From Batkoa obscura (lineage: Eukaryota; Entomophthoromycota; Entomophthoromycetes; Entomophthorales; Batkoaceae): a stretch of 64,000 bases of DNA. Positions 11,558-23,337 of the stretch are shown piece after piece (position 1 is the stretch's first letter; every line of letters begins with the position of its first letter). The DNA is taken from positions 310,001 through 374,000 of the forward strand of contig JASVEC010000012.1 of assembly GCA_030770535.1 (NCBI GenBank), written 5' to 3'. The notes below the pieces were generated by a model. That model did not search any database, had not been told where the DNA came from, and saw only the letters and a program-made list of their open reading frames with translations. The translations under genes were made by a program, and so were the position numbers.

Positions 11558-12408
11558 TTTGGGTGTTCATAATAGTTTACATCTTTAAATATACACTACT
11601 CATTTTTATAAATTCAATTATAATGGTGTAAAAATTGAACTTTTATTTGATACTCTGTTTTTATTATAGTTTTAATAGGTAATTTAAATAAAATACTATA
11701 ATAAGCTACATTCTTTTTTAAATAGTGTATTTAATTTTTAATTGTATAATTTATGTATGTATTTTTCTAGTTTTGCTATTCATTTATTTAAATGCTACTA
11801 AGTAGAAAAAATTGTTGATAGATTTTTTTAAACAAGGCACTACTTTCTTTTAATTTGTTTGTAAGTTTTTTTAATTTCCAATTCATTTTATTAATCAATC
11901 TAATTTTGCAAAACTAAGTTTAGTCAAAAAATTCTGTTTCAAAAGCAGAATTTTTCAAAACACTTAGTACTCAAGGAGTTAATAAAATCTAACGAATTAA
12001 ATATTCCATTACAAGTTTTTATCAAAATCTACTACTTAACTTTAATGCAAAAAAAACTTGCTATTGTTACTTTTGATTATAATGAGTGTTGAATATTTGG
12101 TATAAAGCCAAAACGTTATTTTATAATAAATATAAGTTTATTTAACTCTTACAAAATAACCTAACATTTATTAGAAATCGAATTTCAATTTAATAATAGA
12201 AACAAACCTAACCTTAATGTTTACATTTATTATAAACCAATTTACTAAAGATAATTTTTATTACTAAGTTAGATGTAAAATCTGTTTATTCTAAATTAGA
12301 TAGTAAATAAAAAATATGATTGAGTAGTTTAGAAATAATAAAGTAAAAATTATGCATCAACTGAAGCATAGATAGGAACATCAAGAATTCGAATTGCTTT
12401 TAATCAAT

Positions 12409-13750
12409 ATGAGTATTGACGAGTATAGAGATTATTTTGGTAAAGTGACCTATTTACAAATGGTCAAAGTGTCACTAGTATTAGCTATTATAGTTGTACT
12501 CACTATGATTGTATTAAGTAAAAATTATAAACTCTAAATTAATTGATCAAGCATACTAATATTAACAATAGCAATATATGATTACAAATTAGTTAACAGA
12601 GTAACTTTGAGATTGCAAACTGTTATTTCATGCTTTGATATCTTGTTACGTTCATTGCCATTATGGAGTCATCTATATAACTATAATGGATTCTCATTAT
12701 GTACATTAATTGGCTACCATCTATTGGCTTGTCCTTTGCTTTTCTTAATGTAGTTATTGGGGTCAGCTTACAATTGGTATTCGTGCACGGTATTACTATA
12801 ACAAAAAGAATTGAAGCGGCATACTGGATACTATCTATTTTACTTACACTAATAATCACCATTCCACCACTTGGTACGATATTACTTTAGTACGCTTGTA
12901 GGTTGATGTTGATTTATTTTATATAGCAAAAGAAATGTTTGGGTGTACTGAATTCAATAAGTGTTGTCTTGCAATCGATGATATAAACAATTCTAAAACA
13001 TTCGATTTCTTTGCTAGTATCATAGTTACAATGGTTTCTATGCTTTATTTATTAATAATTGTAATCTCAGTTATAGCCGAGTTATATCGTGGAATGAACT
13101 TAATAAAACAACAAAGAATAGCAGTAGATGCTAGCCAAGCTCCAGAAACTATAAAAAACATTAAATTATTAGCTTCAAGAATCTAATTTTTTTGTTATAT
13201 CTATATAATAAACTGATTTTTTTTTTGTTTACTATATCCCATAGTAATGGTAATTTATTAATCCGGATTAGTAATAAATCAAGCAGCTTTCGATCTTGGT
13301 AACATTACATCTCCAGGATTAAACATTTTAACATATGTGGATGTATTTTTATGTTTAAGAATTTTAATAAGAATTTTTCCGCTCAAATAGCGCTTAAAAG
13401 ATGGAAAAAGTGGTGAAGTAAAAAAAAACACCCCCATATGCTACTAGTCGTATATTAGGAACCCTCAATTTCGTTGTCTTTTTCCTTAATCCAAGTATAT
13501 ATTCTGCGTTTAGGAAAATATACCTGAGAATTACTACAAGAAATAAGTTTCAAGATAGAGTAGATGATGAAGGTATGTCAATATACCATTGATATAGCAT
13601 TGATAGATTAACCGTCCTTTTACGAAACAGTGAGGCAATGTTTTCTATTAAAGTTAACTCAAACAAGCTTGATCAGTCTAATTCTTCTTGTGCCTTTAAA
13701 AATGAAAATGTAGATGCTATAATGTTTAGCAAGATTATTCAAACGTTTTA
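12409..13750 (+). pseudogene. Broken five-exon 7TM receptor, first of the tandem array
   Basis: Paralogue of the receptor genes starting at 15019 and 17738, with the same five-exon plan. Exon 1 opens MSIDEYRDYFGKV and exon 2 opens TIYDYKLVNRVT. It is broken in several ways. Relative to its paralogues a 7-base deletion near 12737-12745 shifts the frame in the third membrane helix. The intron 3 donor GT has become CT after GCTTCAAGAAT, and its acceptor AG is lost. A 100-bp MITE sits inside exon 4 (13336-13436). The last exon still ends with a stop at 13748-13750 and retains recognisable tail residues. Exon 1's end, all of intron 1 and the start of exon 2 (about 12492-12641) are identical to the paralogues, which points to recent conversion despite the decay elsewhere. 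Confidence 0.88.
13336..13436 (-). mobile_element. 100-bp MITE, copy 4, inside receptor exon
   Basis: 101 bp between TA (13334-13335) and TA (13437-13438); begins TGTGGATGTATTTTTATG and ends AAACACCCCCA. Removing the element and one TA leaves ACATATGCTACTAGT, which lines up with the uninterrupted paralogues. Target-site duplication of TA is therefore seen directly. Confidence 0.92.
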
Positions 13751-15018
13751 ATTTCAACTTTAATTAACAATCATAATAAATATGCTTTAATTAAAAATAA
13801 AATAATTTTATGTGTTATTTGATATTTTTTAATACAAACTCTCAAGCAATATTTACTGTTAACTTTTTTATAATTTATTATTGCTAAGAAGCTAAATGCT
13901 TTGGTTTCATAAAAGCTTTGCTTCACAAAGTTAATAGAAAGTACTCAGAGTAGTTTAATAATTTTTGTTTATATGTCAGAAACTTATGAAATGCTAAAGC
14001 ATAATAACAATAGTATGTAAATGTTGTGTATTAAACTTTCATAAAGTTTTGACATAAATAAAAAGCTATTAAATTATTTTTAAAATACCTTACTTTATTA
14101 TACTAGCTTTTATTTTTAAAAACCATAAAAAAAGACTTTATTTAATATAAAAGATATGGGGGTGTTTTTTTTGGTTCATCACTTTTTCCATCTTTTAAGC
14201 GCTATTTGAGCAGAAAGATTATTAGTAAAATTCTTAAACAAAAAAATACGTCCCCATATAATAAATATCAATAAAAGACAAATTAAACACACAATTTAAA
14301 ATATTAAACAATAAGTAATTATATAGCAAAAAAACTATCAGAAATATTTTAAAAGCAAAAAAATTATGATTTTCAAAACCTATATTTCGTTAATAATTTT
14401 AAGATATATATATAAAAATGCTTTCTAGGGCTGTTTTTAAAATTCTTTTAAAATTTTGATAAATACTCTAACTGGTTTTAATCAATCTTATAAAAATGTC
14501 TTTGAGTTGAGCGTTCTAAGGAATATCATTAAAACTGACTTTGAAAAATAAGGCCAAAAGGTGTTCACTATTCCAAACTTATTAAATTTCATAATATCAT
14601 AATCTTAGCTTTGAAATACATAAATTCAGCATTTATATAATATAGTGTTTATTCTTTTTACTTCTTATGATTAAAGTTTTAATGGAAACGTTTCCTGAGA
14701 ACTACCAATAGACCTGGACTAATATTTAAATCTAGGCTAATCTAAAAATTTGAGATGAAAAAAAGATAATTTTGGGTCTAAACTAACCCATATATAGTAA
14801 CTCGTTATATTTATTGTTGCTATCGTGATGACAATTCACGCCAAGATCATTTGTACCACCCAAAAATTAATTAAAGTTAGTATAAACATTAGTATTTGCT
14901 ATAACAGGGATTCGTAATAAAATTTAAAATAAAAGTATAAAATATACTAATATGACTCAGAATAAAATTTAAAAGAGATTAATAGATCACTAAATTGAAA
15001 TCAATTTTATAAATCAAT
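13751..15018. other. Spacer upstream of second array receptor
   Basis: No gene. Contains MITE copy 5. From about 14320 to the next start codon the sequence is a diverged match to the 16.8-17.7 kb spacer (shared CCAATAGACCTGGACTAATA-type segment near 14705 and 17430), so the duplicated unit includes roughly 700 bases of promoter-side DNA. Confidence 0.65.
14157..14256 (+). mobile_element. 100-bp MITE, copy 5
   Basis: Exactly 100 bp between TA (14155-14156) and TA (14257-14258). Begins TGGGGGTGTTTTTTTTGG and ends TACGTCCCCA. The left end has lost one base of GGTTTC. It carries the core AGCGCTATTTGAGC. Confidence 0.9.
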
Positions 15019-16264
15019 ATGGTATCTGACGAATATGTCAAATATATTGCTGAAGAGGTTGCCCCAATAATCAGCAAAGTTTCATTAACGTTAGCTACTT
15101 TAGTTGTACTCACTATGATTGTATTAAGTAAAAATTATAAACTCTAAATTAATTGATCAAGCATACTAATATTAACAATAGCAATATATGATTACAAATT
15201 AGTTAACAGAGTAACTTTGAGATTGCAAACTGTTATTTCATGCTTTGATATTTGGCTACATTCTTTTCCATTATGGAGTCATCAATATAGCTATGATGGA
15301 TCTCCATTATGTACATTTATTGGTTATCAGCTATTAGCCTTCCCTTTATTTTATGCTTTCCTTAACGTTGCTATTGGAGTCAACTTGCAACTGGTTTTTG
15401 TACATGGTATTGCTATAACAAAAAGGATTGAAGCAGGATATTGGATTGGATCTATCTTACTTACATTAATAATCAGTATTCCACCACTTGGTATTATGTT
15501 TTCCAAGTTACCTATATACCTATATTAATCTATTTTTTAAGTAAAAGGAATGTTTGGCTATAGCAAATTTAACGGTTGCTATCTTTCAATGGATGATGAA
15601 GATAGTGCAAAAACATTTGATTTTTACGCTAGTATCTTGATTACTATGATCTGCATGCTTTATTTGTTAGTTATTGTAATTCTAGTCATAGTAATATTGA
15701 GTAAACAGACCAAAAAGATACAGAATTTTAGACTGTTCCGTGGAGCAAAGGCTTCCGTAGAAGCGGCCAAAAGTGTAAAGATCATGGGTTTTAGAATGTA
15801 CATATGTTGATTTGCAATTTATTGTGACTAACTCTTTTTTAGCTTACTATACCCTATAATAATGATAGTTTCTCAATCAGGACTAGTAATAAATCAAACA
15901 GCGTATGATCTTTTCGACTTTGCGGCACCCGAATTGTTCATTTTTACAATGATTACTAGTGGGATGCTAGGAACTCTTAATTTCACTGCTTTTTGTTGTG
16001 ATCCTACCATTCATTCTGCGTTTAGGAAGATATACTTAAGAATTACAACCAAAAGTAGACTCCAGGATGTTGTAAATGATGAAGGTATGGTAGCATATAA
16101 CTAACATAATATTAATAAAACTAAAAGTCCTTTTAGTGGGTAGCGAGGTAATGCTTTCTACTAGAGATAATTTAGATGATATTGATCAATCAAACTCTTC
16201 ATTTACCTTCAGCACTGAGAAGGTAGATGGCAAAATGCTTACCGAAATTATTCAAAATTTATAG
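15019..16264 (+). CDS. 7TM receptor, cAMP-receptor/Git3-like class (array copy 2)
   Basis: Predicted seven-span G-protein-coupled receptor at the cell surface, ligand unknown. Five exons: 15019-15127, 15182-15490, 15548-15797, 15843-16084, 16137-16264, giving 345 residues with all phases consistent. Membrane helices: VSLTLATLVVLTMIVLTIYD (1), LQTVISCFDIWLH (2), GYQLLAFPLFYAFLNVAIG (3), GYWIGSILLTLIISIPPLG (4), then FDFYASILITMICMLYLLVI (5), ILLYPIIMIVSQSG (6) and LFIFTMITSGMLGTLNF (7), ending CDPTIHSAFRKIYLRI. Cysteines in PLCTFIG and NGCYLS could make the usual extracellular disulphide. The tail is short and rich in S/T/D. Coding exons and introns are nearly identical to the 17738 gene except across intron 2 and early exon 3. 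Confidence 0.85.
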
Positions 16265-17737
16265 TGTTAACCTTAATTACTAAGAATAACATATAAACTT
16301 TCATAAAATTATAAGTAAAGTTAGTTGAAAATTAAGCATTTTTATCTATTATTTATATAGCTAGTTTTTTTAACACAAACTTTCAAGCAAAATTTGAGGA
16401 TGTGTTTTTGTATTTAAGGATTTTACTAACAATCTTTCTGCTCAAATAATGCTTAAAAAATGGAAAAAGTGATGAAACCAAAAAAAACTCCTCCATTTAC
16501 TGCTTAAATTTATGATTTCGCTTTTACTGAAAAGTAATCAAAATAGCTAAGTAACTTTTTCTCTATATAATAGAAAACTATGAAATATTAAAACATGATA
16601 ATAATAGTATTTAAGCATTATGTTTTGAAATTTCACAAAGTTCTGACATATAAATAAAAAGCTGCTAAGTTATTCCCATAATGCTCTATTTCAATGTACA
16701 GCATCTATTTCAAAAAATTATAAAAATTAAATTTATTTAACACAAAAAGTGTAATAAATACAAAAAAAGTATAACATCAAATGTATAATTTGAAATATTA
16801 AATAAAAAGCAGCTACATAAAATTTTTTTTTATTGAAAGCATTTTAAAAGGAGAAAATTATAGAATTTCAAAGTTAAGAGTTAAAAAATTCTATATTTCA
16901 TTAATAAGCCTCAAATTTATTGTATAAAAAATGTTAGAAAATATTAGAAGGAAAGTGTTTTAAAAGGCTGTTATTATATAACTATTCGTATTTTCTAAGG
17001 GTTAGGAGGCTTGCTACTAAAATAGTTTTTGAAGCTTCTTAGGCATAGCTAATTAAAGAGAAATTGATTCTTAAAAATCAATAAGAAAAAGCATACCAAA
17101 AGTTTTTATAATGAAAAGAAAGAGAGTATAATTTATATTTATTTTATTTTCTATATCTTTTTAAGAATTTTTTTAAATGTTTGATAAATAAGCTCTTATT
17201 ACTTTCAATCAATTCCATATGAACACCTTTCAATCAAACGCATCAAGAAATACTGATAAAATTAGCTATGAAAAACAAACTAAAAAGCTATTCATTGCTC
17301 TAAATTAATCAAATGTTCGTAATATTTTATTCTTAAATTTGAATAGCATAAATTCTGTATCTATGCATTATGGTATTTTTATTTGTGAATAAATTTATAA
17401 CATTTATTTTCTGAGGGTTACCAATAGACTTGAGTAAATATCGAAATCTAAGTTGAATAAAAAAATTGAGCTGGAAAATATTAGAACCTTGCGTTTGAAG
17501 TAGCCCATATATAGTAATTTCATATCACTTATTGATATCATAGGGATGACTGTTCATGCTTAGCTTATTTCTACCATCCAAAAATCAATAAGGGGTGCTA
17601 TAGTAGCTAATATTTGTCAAAACAAGAATATCTATCCAAATTAAAATGAGAGTATAAAATATCATAATATAACTCAATAAAATTTAAAAGTGAAGTTTGA
17701 ATAAATCACTAAATTGAAACTAATTTTATAAATCAAT
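16265..17737. other. Spacer upstream of third array receptor
   Basis: No gene. Contains MITE copy 6 about 130 bases after the stop. The first 30 bases match the sequence after the 17738 gene, then similarity drops. The 16.8-17.7 kb part is the diverged counterpart of 14.3-15.0 kb. Confidence 0.6.
16395..16494 (-). mobile_element. 100-bp MITE, copy 6
   Basis: Begins TGAGGATGTGTTTTTG and ends AAAACTCCTCCA. The flanking TA is altered (TT on the left, TTTA on the right). The region after the first receptor (near 13845, CTCAAGCAATATTTACTG) looks like the matching empty site, since this copy splits TTTCAAGCAAAATT and TTTACTGC. Confidence 0.85.
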
Positions 17738-18985
17738 ATGGTATCTGACGAATATGTCAAATATATTGCTGAAGAGGTTGCCCCAATAATCAGCAAAGTT
17801 TCATTAACGTTAGCTACTTTAGTTGTACTCACTATGATTGTATTAAGTAAAAATTATAAACTCTAAATTAATTGATCAAGCATACTAATATTAACAATAG
17901 CAATATATGATTACAAATTAGTTAACAGAGTAACTTTGAGATTGCAAACTGTTATTTCATGCTTTGATATTTGGCTACATTCTTTTCCATTATGGAGTCA
18001 TCAATATAGCTATGATGGATCTCCATTATGTACATTTATTGGTTATCAGCTATTAGCCTTCCCTTTATTTTATGCTTTCCTTAACGTTGCTATTGGAGTC
18101 AACTTGCAACTGGTTTTTGTACATGGTATTGCTATAACAAAAAGGATTGAAGCAGGATATTGGATTGGATCTATCTTACTTACATTAATAATCAGTATTC
18201 CACCACTTGGTATTGTATTATTCTAGAATATATATAGATTGATATTAACGGTTTTTATCTAGCAATGGGGATGTTTGGTTATACTGAGTTTAATGGTTGC
18301 TATCTTTCAGTTGAGGATCAAAACATTGCAAAAACATTTGATTTTTACGCTAGTATCTTGATTACTATGATCTGCATGCTTTATTTGTTAGTTATTGTAA
18401 TTCTAGTCATAGTAATATTGAGTAAACAGACCAAAAAGATACAGAATTTTAGACTGTTCCGTGGAGCAAAGGCTTCCGTAGAAGCGGCCAAAAGTGTAAA
18501 GATCATGGGTTTTAGAATGTACATATGTTGATTTGCAATTTATTGTGACTAACTCTTTTTTAGCTTACTATACCCTATAATAATGATAGTTTCTCAATCA
18601 GGACTAGTAATAAATCAAACAGCGTATGATCTTTTCGATTTTACGGCACCCGAATTGTTCATTTTTACAATGATTACTAGTGGGATACTAGGAACCCTTA
18701 ATTTCACTGCTTTTTGTTGTGATCCTACCATTCATTCTGCGTTTAGGAAGATATACTTAAGAATTACAACCAAAAGTAGACTCCAGGATGTTGTAAATGA
18801 TGAAGGTATGGTAGCATATAACTAACATAATATTAATAAAACTAAAAGTCCTTTTAGTGGGTAGCGAGGTAATGCTTTCTACTAGAGATAATTTAGATGA
18901 TATTGATCAATCAAACTCTTCATTTACCTTCAGCACTGAGAAGGTAGATGGCAAAATGCTTACCGAAATTATTCAAAATTTATAG
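17738..18985 (+). CDS. 7TM receptor, cAMP-receptor/Git3-like class (array copy 3)
   Basis: Third receptor of the array, five exons as in the 15019 gene and 347 predicted residues (two more at the start of exon 3: AMGMFGYTEF against GMFGYSKF). Exon 1, intron 1 and exon 2 match copy 2 base for base as far as I can read. About 120 bases covering intron 2 and the start of exon 3 differ strongly. The rest of exon 3, intron 3, exon 4, intron 4 and exon 5 are again almost identical, with a few changes in exon 4 (FDFTAPE for FDFAAPE; ILGTLNF for MLGTLNF). Both differ in extracellular-loop residues after helix 4, so ligand preference might differ. Function otherwise as for copy 2. Confidence 0.85.
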
Positions 18986-20347
18986 TGTTAACCTTAATTA
19001 CTAAGAATAACATATAAGCTTTTCATGAAATTACAAAGTAGTTTTTGTTATAAATTAGTTAATTTTAAGTACTAATATTTTTGTAAAAAATTATCAATGT
19101 AAATAGTTTTTTTAATAAAACTTCAAAGGAAAACTCTGTTTGATTTTTTTTATAATTTACCTTTTATTGAGAAGCTAAAGGTCCAATGGTTGTGTTATGG
19201 GAGTAATGATGTTATTTTATCCCTTAATAAAAATCCCCCTTTTTAAGTAACAAAAATAGATCGTTCAAAAAAAACGCCAACTAGATTAAAGTTGAAATAT
19301 TTTAAATATTTATCACTAACCCTAATTTGACTTTAATATAAATTTAATAGATATATAAATATAAAAGATAACCTAACATTTAAACTCAAATTTAAAATTT
19401 TACCAACAATTGAGGATATATTTTTTTGTTTAAGAATTTTACTAACAATCTTTCCGCTCAAATAGCACTTAAAAAATGGAAAAAATAATGAAACCAAAAA
19501 AACATCCCCAATTTTTATTTTATGTTATAGAAATTATTCTTTACCAAAAAGATCTGATTTACAAAATAGCAACATTACTCCTATAGCACAGCCGGTTTAG
19601 CTTGTATAAAGGCTTTAATTTAAAAATAACAATCACACTTTTGTTTGAATAATTAAAATGTTTTTTATATAATTTTCCGCCTGGTTTTCGTTTCTACATT
19701 TTTTAAACATTAAAACAACTGTGCCTCTCATTATAATACTAAATGGTTAATAAATATATACATATAAATTTAGCATAGCACTATAGTTTAATCTCTTCTA
19801 ATCAATTCATAACTTGGAATTGTTTTTTTAAAAAGATTCAGTATTTCTAAAGGTTATGGTATTTAAATTAAAATCTATATAACAATTGATGTAATTATTT
19901 GGACAGCTCATAAAACTTTAGTACCTTATCGGATTTTAACATCTTATAATATTTCATTCAAAGATAAATTATTAATATTGCAATTAGATTAAATTAGCCA
20001 TTATTATTCTTTAAATTTTTTTAAAACCTATGTTTTATTAACCCTACAAAGATAAAAAATTAATATATGGAAAGGCTTTATGTTGAATAGTAAGCCCATA
20101 GCCAATAGGAGTTTATAGATAGCAATATATTTTACTTATCTAACATATTCTATTTATGATTGAATCGGTAGCTGTTGTTTTTAACTCATGGTTTAGGCTT
20201 TTATTTCAAAATATAAAATTTTATAAATACTATATATTGTTACTTAATAATATTCTTACAAAAATGATACAAAAAATTAATTATAGTAATGATATTATTT
20301 AGTTAAATATAACTCATGGATAAGCAAATTAAATTTTGCTATTTTAA
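18986..20347. other. Spacer between receptor array and WBP1
   Basis: No gene recognised. Holds MITE copy 7 and otherwise AT-rich DNA. The first ~30 bases continue the duplication of the receptor 3' end. Confidence 0.55.
19411..19510 (-). mobile_element. 100-bp MITE, copy 7
   Basis: 100 bp; begins TGAGGATATATTTTTTTG and ends ACATCCCCA. Flanked by AAT and ATT rather than a clear TA, so the target duplication has drifted. Core TTTCCGCTCAAATAGC in minus orientation. Confidence 0.85.
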
Positions 20348-21973
20348 TTATTGATTTTTCTTTTTTAAAGAAGTGAGGTCTTCCTTATAAAATAACCAAA
20401 TGATTGAGAAAAGGACAAAAGATATACCCATAGAAGCAGTAGAAAGATAATAAGGGAAGGCAGGAGTAAGGAAACGGGGATACTCATTATGACGGAAAGG
20501 ATGAATAGGAACTACATTTTTTTCAAGAATATAAGAAAAACCTTCTCTTTGATAATCCACTTTAAATGTAAATACACCATAAACATCCGGTAATTTAACT
20601 TGTGTGCTATAAATTGAATATGAGTTACCGTCTTTATCCGTTTCTACTTTCTCAAAAGTTAAATAAGTACGTATATATGGGTCCAACATTATGATCTCCA
20701 ATTGTATATCTTCCTTTTGGAACGGTAGCCAAGTATTGTTGTTATACTCTGCTAATTTTATGCTATATTTCTATTTATAAAAATAATAAATTTATACTTT
20801 ATATTATAAATATTACTTACAATTTCATCATTAATACGATAATTACTTGGAGCTTCAATTTCATTAATTCTATGATGATTAATACCCATACACTTTATAA
20901 CACCAAACTCCTGGAAATTCCATTTAGTGGTTTGTTTAATAAAATCAAGATTATCCGAATCAATTGCACTAAATTGAATAATTAGTAACTAAATTATTAT
21001 AAATAGTATTATCATTACGCTGATTTTTCACCATTATTGAGTTTCTTAACTATTTTACTATTGATAAACCTAATTGAAATTTAATTTGATATTAATTTAA
21101 GTGTAATTATTACTTACTTATCTGAAAACATTTCAGTAGAACCAAAGATGGTAACTCTAGCATTATTACTAGTTTGAAGGGCAGAGATTAAGCTAATTTC
21201 ATGACCAAATAGAGAAGCAGTGTCCGAACTACTTGGCTTTAATGAAAAAGAAGACACAGTAGATTTTAAAATGGATCGGACTTTATTATTGTTACTATTG
21301 TTAATGCTATGACCAACTCCTTTAAATAAAATTGGTGCTTGAATTTTATATTCTTCTGAAAAATAATTAGAATAATTTATTTCTTCACTTAATATATATT
21401 CATGATCCTCATCATCATTATTGACAACATTATAGTTAAATGGGTCTAATACTTTACTACCTTTGATATCAAACTGAACTCCAAATTGATACGCTACATT
21501 TTGATATAGTTTAGATAAATCATTATTGGCTGCTAATAATAAATTTCCTCCTTGATCTACAAATTCAATGATTTCTTTTTCACTTAGTCCACCTCCATAA
21601 GCTATAGTTTTTTTTTATAAACACATAAAATATTAAAAGCAAATAAATCGATTTACCAGTGACTTTTGGGGAGAATAAAATTAAATGTTCATAATTTTTA
21701 GTTTCGAAATTCATTAATTTTACATCCTTTTCTTGTGCTTTAACAAAGGTTATATCATAATTACGTTCTATTGTTTAGAAGTATATAAATAAATTAATAT
21801 CTTAAATAATCATCAATATTAATTTTACCTTCCAAACTACTAATAAATTGAGAATAGTCTTCCATAACAAAGTCATTATCGCTTATAAATAAAACTTTAT
21901 TCCCATTGTAAGATAATGAGTTTACTATCCCACTAATTATTATAGAAATAGCTGAAAAATTCAACAGTTTCAT
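20348..21973 (-). CDS. WBP1: Oligosaccharyltransferase subunit Wbp1/OST48
   Basis: ER-membrane subunit of oligosaccharyltransferase, which moves the lipid-linked glycan onto asparagines of nascent proteins. The start MKLLNFSAISIIISGIVNSL looks like a signal peptide, followed by SYNGNKVLFISDNDFV. The luminal domain has the family marks FVDQGGNLLLAAN, VLDPFNYN, APILFKGVGHS and ARVTIFGSTEMFS. The last exon carries KLPDVYGVFTFKVDY, PFRHNEYPRFLTPAFPYY and one membrane helix (ISFVLFSIIWLFY). It ends LKKKNQ, so the last four residues KKNQ fit the KKXX ER-retrieval signal, as with KKTN in yeast Wbp1. About five introns break the 5' two-thirds. Complete, with the usual family length (~440 residues). 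Confidence 0.92.
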
Positions 21974-22670
21974 TTTTTCAATTACTAATAATATTTAAAA
22001 AAAGATAAATTTTTATATTAAATATTTTAAAATTATTAATACTATTCGTAGTTTTTATTGATTGGCTAATTTAATTTAAATTCGCTTCAACCCTTTGTTT
22101 ACCGTATAGATTTATTTACCATTTGAATTTCAAGTCAAAGTATGATTTGGAAGAAAATAATCGTCAGGTTTAGTACAATTATCTAACTTTCTTTTGTCTA
22201 ATTGGTTATTTTTCTAAATAAATTTCACTCCAGGCATTTTTTTAAAAAGAAATTTGGTATTTAAAGGGTTGAACAGCTTTGTTTGAGTTGCTATTTCAGA
22301 AAGATTACTCTAAATTAGTTACTTTGAGACTAAAATATTAAATTGTATTTAACTAATTTAATTGCTTATAAGATCTATCCAATAATAGTTTTATATGGTA
22401 AGAATGCGGTAGAATAAAGCTACTAGTCTTTGAATATATTAATGGTATTGTTGATATGGAAAGACAATCGATATGGTATTTAATTGATATTATTATCATG
22501 GGATGGAGCTGAGCTCAAATTTTCGGCTTTATGCTATACATTTGTAATTTTAGTATTCCTTAAACTCTCAAAACTATTGTTAAATAGTATGGTATATTAA
22601 AAGGGGAAGCTTTAGAGCATATAAAACAAGGGTTATTCGATTATCTCCTATTTCTACATCATTTTTTAAA

Positions 22671-22674
<4 letters not shown>

Positions 22675-22701
<27 letters not shown>

Positions 22702-22702
22702 T
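22675..22702. repeat. Poly(T) tract, 28 nt
   Basis: Uninterrupted run of T just before the start of the block shared with the other intronless receptor. It could be a decayed poly(A) end of an insertion on the minus strand, or a nucleosome-excluding promoter tract. Confidence 0.8.
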
Positions 22703-23281
22703 GAAAAAACGCATTTATTTGGAAACAATGTTAGCAAATTTTAAGTAAAAATTTTCGTTCTTTCTTGTTTTTATATTGGTAGTTATTGATAATAAGAAGC
22801 AAATTGATGTGTAATATAATTTTGAACTAAGAAACTATGTTATAACTATAGTATATAGAAAAAGGTAGCGGCTTTTAAACAACAAGTTGGCTATAGTGGA
22901 ATGAGATGCAAGAAAATCGATTGGCATATACTTCCATCCAAAAAGGAAACAATAAGAAACTTAATATAGTAAGATATGGCTGAGTTTATTTTTTTAAAAT
23001 AAAAATAAAAAGTAGGATGGATTGGATGATGTATTAGGATCATTTTGATAATGTATAATAATGCTAGCAATGTTATTATGTTAGTGCGACGTGATACTCT
23101 TAAAGTCAAAGGATAACAAATGGATAGAACCATAGTGCTATTATATATATAAATACTATATTTTATTTGGTTCTTTTGGGATCACTTTTATATGTATCAT
23201 ATATTAATACTTTTACCTTATCTATTTATCCCTTCAAAATGGGAATGAAAATTAAAGAGGTGTTAATTATTAACAAAAACA

Positions 23282-23289
23282 TATATAAG
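23282..23289 (+). promoter_or_regulatory. TATA box of intronless receptor 1
   Basis: TATATAAG about 50 bases before the ATG, inside TTAACAAAAACATATATAAG, which is kept identical upstream of the second intronless receptor (30878-30885) although surrounding bases have diverged. Confidence 0.55.
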
Positions 23290-23337
23290 TAAAAAACAAA
23301 TGAATCAAAAAAGCATAAAAAATTAATAAATACAATA

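Larger units (their letters stand above)
10183..12408. other. 2.2-kb stretch with decayed coding islands and a hairpin
   Basis: No intact gene. On the minus strand a coding-like island ends with a stop at 10773-10775 and runs up to about 10945 (FENGSKCSLKHIV, EEEGAIFIDIIVQRYW, then CSLFNTKFEL). A second minus-strand island lies at about 11000-11135 (IAADWFLAKFYKNISKGIF). They could be exons or remains of one gene. I cannot name the family. A GC-rich hairpin lies at 11504-11557. The rest is AT-rich without recognisable features. Confidence 0.45.
21974..23337. other. Intergenic with duplicated receptor promoter block
   Basis: No gene. A run of 28 T lies at 22675-22702. From about 22700 to the receptor start at 23338 the sequence is a diverged duplicate of 30310-30935 upstream of the other intronless receptor (shared AACAATGTTA, AATAAGAAGCAAAT, GGATGATGTATTAGGATC, CTATTTATCCCTTCAAAA). 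Some of this is probably promoter. Confidence 0.65.

Noticed and set aside
22675-22702. Poly(T) as the tail of a retroposed gene
   Set aside because: No target duplication or neighbouring retrocopy seen; could equally be a promoter tract.
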